This document shows positions 22,900-25,067 of a stretch of 25,067 bases of DNA, one piece after another. Made by a program: the position numbers and the translations under genes. Under the pieces are notes generated by a model. The model worked only from the letters and a program-made list of their open reading frames with translations. It was not told the origin of the DNA and did no database searches. The stretch lies in NCBI GenBank assembly GCA_910579395.1, contig CAJTUC010000047.1, positions 1 through 25,067 of the forward strand, given 5' to 3'. Within the stretch, counting starts at the first letter, position 1; each line of letters opens with the position of its first letter. This stretch comes from an uncultured Lachnospiraceae bacterium. GTDB taxonomy: Bacteria > Bacillota > Clostridia > Lachnospirales > Lachnospiraceae.

Positions 22900-22905
22900 A
22901 TTATA
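22900..22905 (-). promoter_or_regulatory. -10 box of a likely hydrogenase-operon promoter
   Basis: A perfect TATAAT on the minus strand sits 4 bases upstream of hairpin unit 3. No good -35 lies at 16-18 bases, so the promoter may need an activator. The resulting leader would be about 145 bases and would contain the hairpin units. Confidence 0.4.
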
Positions 22906-22948
22906 CCTTTCCCCCTTTCATTTTTCCACAAGAAACTTCGTTTACTTT

Positions 22949-22993
22949 TTAACGAAAAAGAGCGGTTCCCCGTCACCGGGTACGCCGCTCTTT
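22949..22993 (-). terminator. Intrinsic terminator after the chemoreceptor-small gene unit
   Basis: AAAGAGCGG (22957-22965) pairs with CCGCTCTTT (22985-22993), with an inner CCCG/CGGG stem. On the minus strand the stem is followed by TTTTTCGTT. It lies 7 bases after the stop of the gene at 23000. Confidence 0.9.
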
Positions 22994-22999
22994 CTATCG

Positions 23000-23257
23000 T
23001 TATGTTTTCTTACCGTCCATAAAATTTCTCATGATATCGATTCCTGCCGCCATCTTCTTTAACTGCGGCAGTTCCCGGCTCATATAGTCTTCCAGCTGTA
23101 TGACCTCATCCTCGACAAAGCCGTCACAGGCGGTAATTTTACAGTCGGGAATTCTCCCTTCTGCAGTCCGTTTTCCATCTGTAAAAGACACAAAAGCATA
23201 TTTTTTCCCGTCTTTCGAGCAAATCGGAGATACGGACATCTTTAATTCGTCGTTCAT
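23000..23257 (-). CDS. Small soluble protein of 85 residues, cotranscribed with the chemoreceptor
   Basis: The ATG at 23257 has GGGGGT 5 bases upstream and lies 14 bases after the chemoreceptor stop; a strong terminator follows. The first half is strand-like (MSVSPICSKDGKKYAFVSFTDGKRTAEGRIPDC resembles a beta sheet) and the second half is helical (a Glu/Asp-rich helix, then LPQLKKMAAGIDIMRNFM). Three Cys are present. There is no signal peptide. I do not recognise the family. Cotranscription suggests a link with chemotaxis or with the receptor's ligand, without further evidence. Confidence 0.75.
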   Translation of the reverse strand: MNDELKMSVSPICSKDGKKYAFVSFTDGKRTAEGRIPDCKITACDGFVEDEVIQLEDYMSRELPQLKKMAAGIDIMRNFMDGKKT

Positions 23258-23271
23258 TCTAACCCCCAGAT

Positions 23272-24990
23272 CTAAACTTTAAAGAAAGAAACATCCTCTT
23301 CAAGTTCTTCCGCAATATCCTTCAAATCTTTTGCTGCCTCGGCCAGCAGGTTAATCGTTGCATTCAACTCCTGCATCGCTGCATTGGTCTCTTCCGTCGA
23401 TGCCGCATTCTGCTGCGCAACAGCAGACAGATTCTGGATGACATCCGTTACATGGGCTCTTGCCTGATCACATTCTTTGGTCTGCTCATAAATCTTCTCT
23501 GTTTCTGACATCGAAATTTCAATGCCTTTGCTGACATCCTTGAACTTATTCTTCGTTTCATCCAGCTTGCGCTGCTGTTCGTTAATGATTTCTCCGACCT
23601 CAGCCATAATCTGGACAGATGCCTCCGAGTCCGCAGAAAGCTGCGTAATGATGTCTTCAATCGTCTTTGCCGAATTATTAGAATCTTCCGACAATTTGGA
23701 AATCTGGGAAGCTACTACTGCAAATCCCCTTCCGGCCTCTCCAGCTCTTGCGGCTTCAATGCTCGCATTCAATGCAAGCAGGCTTGTTTCACTGGCAATC
23801 GCCGTGATCAGATTGATTGCCTCCTGTATTCTTCCGACCGATTCATTTGTCGTGCGCACGGACGCACCAATTTTCTGAATCGCATCAATCGTTCTATCAT
23901 TGGAAATGCTCAATTCACTGATGATCTGCTCGGATTCATCATCTGCTTTTTTGATGTTCAAAGATACTTCATCCAATCCTTTGACACCGTTTACAATCTG
24001 CTCGATCATCTCTCCGATATTCGTGACCTGAGTCGTCGCCGCTTCGATATCTTCCGCCTGCGTTACTGCACCTTTGGAAATATCCTCAACTGCATGGCTG
24101 ATCTCATCCGCCGTCGTGCTCGTCTGCGATGCCATAGATTCCAGAGAATCTCCCGACTGCATCAGATTTTCCGTTGTTTTCTTAATACTTATCACCATGC
24201 TCTGCAGCTTTTCTACCAGTTCATACATGGATGAGACCATCATACCAATTTCATCCGTTCTGTTCCTGGCTGATTCGCTGATCTTTGCTGCACTGCCGTT
24301 TAACTGTATTTTCAACTGGCCGTCAGCAATTCCTGCCAGCAAGCCTTCGGCATGAAGCACAACGCGCACAATTCCCTTTACAAGAAGTGTACAGATAACA
24401 ATAGATATCAGCAGGATAACGACCGCGATTCCCCCGATACTGGCTGTCTGCCTGATAATGACCGCATCCACATCAGCGCTCGGTCGTCCGGCAAATACCA
24501 TACCGACGATCTGCCCTCCGTCATTCTTTACCGGCTTATAATAAGCATAGTAATTCTCACCGTTGATTGCGATTTTATCCGTATAATAATCCTTTCCGCC
24601 CTGTAAAACAGTACTTATCACCACATCGGAAGCTTTCGTACCAACAATCCGGTTTCCTGTTTCCTTGTCGATCAGAGAAGTGGCGCTTCTCGTATCCCCA
24701 TAGAACAATGTAACGGAGACATCTGTATCTTCAGTAAAGCTGTCGATGACCGCTACATTTTCCGTTACACAATAATCACCTTTGTAAAGCACATCCCCTT
24801 CTAAACGGTAATCGCCGGAATCGACTGCTTCATAAGCCGCCGCAACAGACTGGCATACATTGTTCAGCCCGTTAAAAGCTTCTGATTTCATGCCATCCTG
24901 CAGCGCATTGATGGCATATACCGTAATTACAACTTCCAAAATGATCATTGGCAAAGAACACATCAATACCATTTTGGGCAGAATCCCCAA
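23272..24990 (-). CDS. Methyl-accepting chemotaxis protein with extracellular Cache-type sensor; 5' end uncertain
   Basis: 572 codons as drawn from a TTG at 24990; the first ATG is at 24972. A first membrane helix (about 8-28) is followed by a Cache-like sensor (about 30-180; GVRDYYTDK-type motif seen as GGKDYYTDKIAINGENYYAYYKPV), a second helix (about 185-207), HAMP (about 207-260) and the signalling coiled coil to the C-terminus. The conserved tip is near 395-430 (SLLALNASIEAARAGEAGRGFAVV), where CheA and CheW bind. The C-terminus lacks a CheR-tethering pentapeptide. The start is odd: no ribosome site precedes the TTG, and the preceding bases in another frame (RLKLTTLFG) look like the missing basic N-terminus, joined at GGGG. 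A frameshift or altered 5' end is likely. Confidence 0.88.
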   Translation of the reverse strand: MGILPKMVLMCSLPMIILEVVITVYAINALQDGMKSEAFNGLNNVCQSVAAAYEAVDSGDYRLEGDVLYKGDYCVTENVAVIDSFTEDTDVSVTLFYGDTRSATSLIDKETGNRIVGTKASDVVISTVLQGGKDYYTDKIAINGENYYAYYKPVKNDGGQIVGMVFAGRPSADVDAVIIRQTASIGGIAVVILLISIVICTLLVKGIVRVVLHAEGLLAGIADGQLKIQLNGSAAKISESARNRTDEIGMMVSSMYELVEKLQSMVISIKKTTENLMQSGDSLESMASQTSTTADEISHAVEDISKGAVTQAEDIEAATTQVTNIGEMIEQIVNGVKGLDEVSLNIKKADDESEQIISELSISNDRTIDAIQKIGASVRTTNESVGRIQEAINLITAIASETSLLALNASIEAARAGEAGRGFAVVASQISKLSEDSNNSAKTIEDIITQLSADSEASVQIMAEVGEIINEQQRKLDETKNKFKDVSKGIEISMSETEKIYEQTKECDQARAHVTDVIQNLSAVAQQNAASTEETNAAMQELNATINLLAEAAKDLKDIAEELEEDVSFFKV

Positions 24991-25067
24991 ACAATGTCGT
25001 CAACTTAAGCCGAAAATCCGCTAACTATAAATTTACGCGTATGAAAAAACCATTTGTTATTCCGTGA
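24991..25067. other. Window end, upstream of the chemoreceptor
   Basis: Contains about nine codons of chemoreceptor-like sequence in a shifted frame, preceded by an in-frame TAG. No clear promoter or further gene is seen in the last 60 bases. Confidence 0.4.

Overview
The window looks like a stretch of a Clostridia chromosome, most like Lachnospiraceae. The reasons are strong AGGAGG-type ribosome binding sites, low-to-moderate GC, a modular [FeFe]-hydrogenase, a short MetH without an activation domain, and leucine/isoleucine/valine genes of clostridial type. Almost every gene is on the minus strand; the clear exception is a LysR regulator. No rRNA, tRNA, IS element or CRISPR array was seen.

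Left part (1-6430) is AT-rich and accessory in character. It holds a small secreted protein broken by a run of nine G, a winged-helix protein of unknown role with phased repeats in front of it, an orphan 67-codon gene with its own operator-like palindrome and terminator, and a tightly overlapping three-gene operon: a four-helix membrane protein, a protein with three ferredoxin-like repeats, and a HExxH metallopeptidase-like protein. I recognise none of these as a named system, and the operon is the best candidate here for an undescribed protein system.

Middle part (6431-16000) is branched-chain amino acid synthesis: leuCD, a divergent LysR regulator, ilvN-ilvC with a clear promoter and terminator, then ktrA-ktrB potassium uptake genes, a second ilvN paralogue and ilvB. 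The potassium genes sit between the two acetolactate synthase small subunits.

The most striking non-coding signal is a pair of structured elements, one starting at the stop codon of ilvB and one at the stop codon of metH. They share a hairpin plus a three-way junction with almost identical spacing, and most sequence differences inside stems are matched by compensatory changes on the other arm. The first copy adjoins a tandem array of about 20-bp units that resemble one arm of its hairpin.

Right part (15996-25067): a MetH-type methionine synthase, a lipoprotein, a two-gene hydrogenase operon in which the partner subunit is a fusion of a NuoF-type iron-sulfur domain with a GltD-like flavoprotein, a triple-hairpin leader in front of it, then a small unknown gene and a chemoreceptor whose 5' end is unclear.
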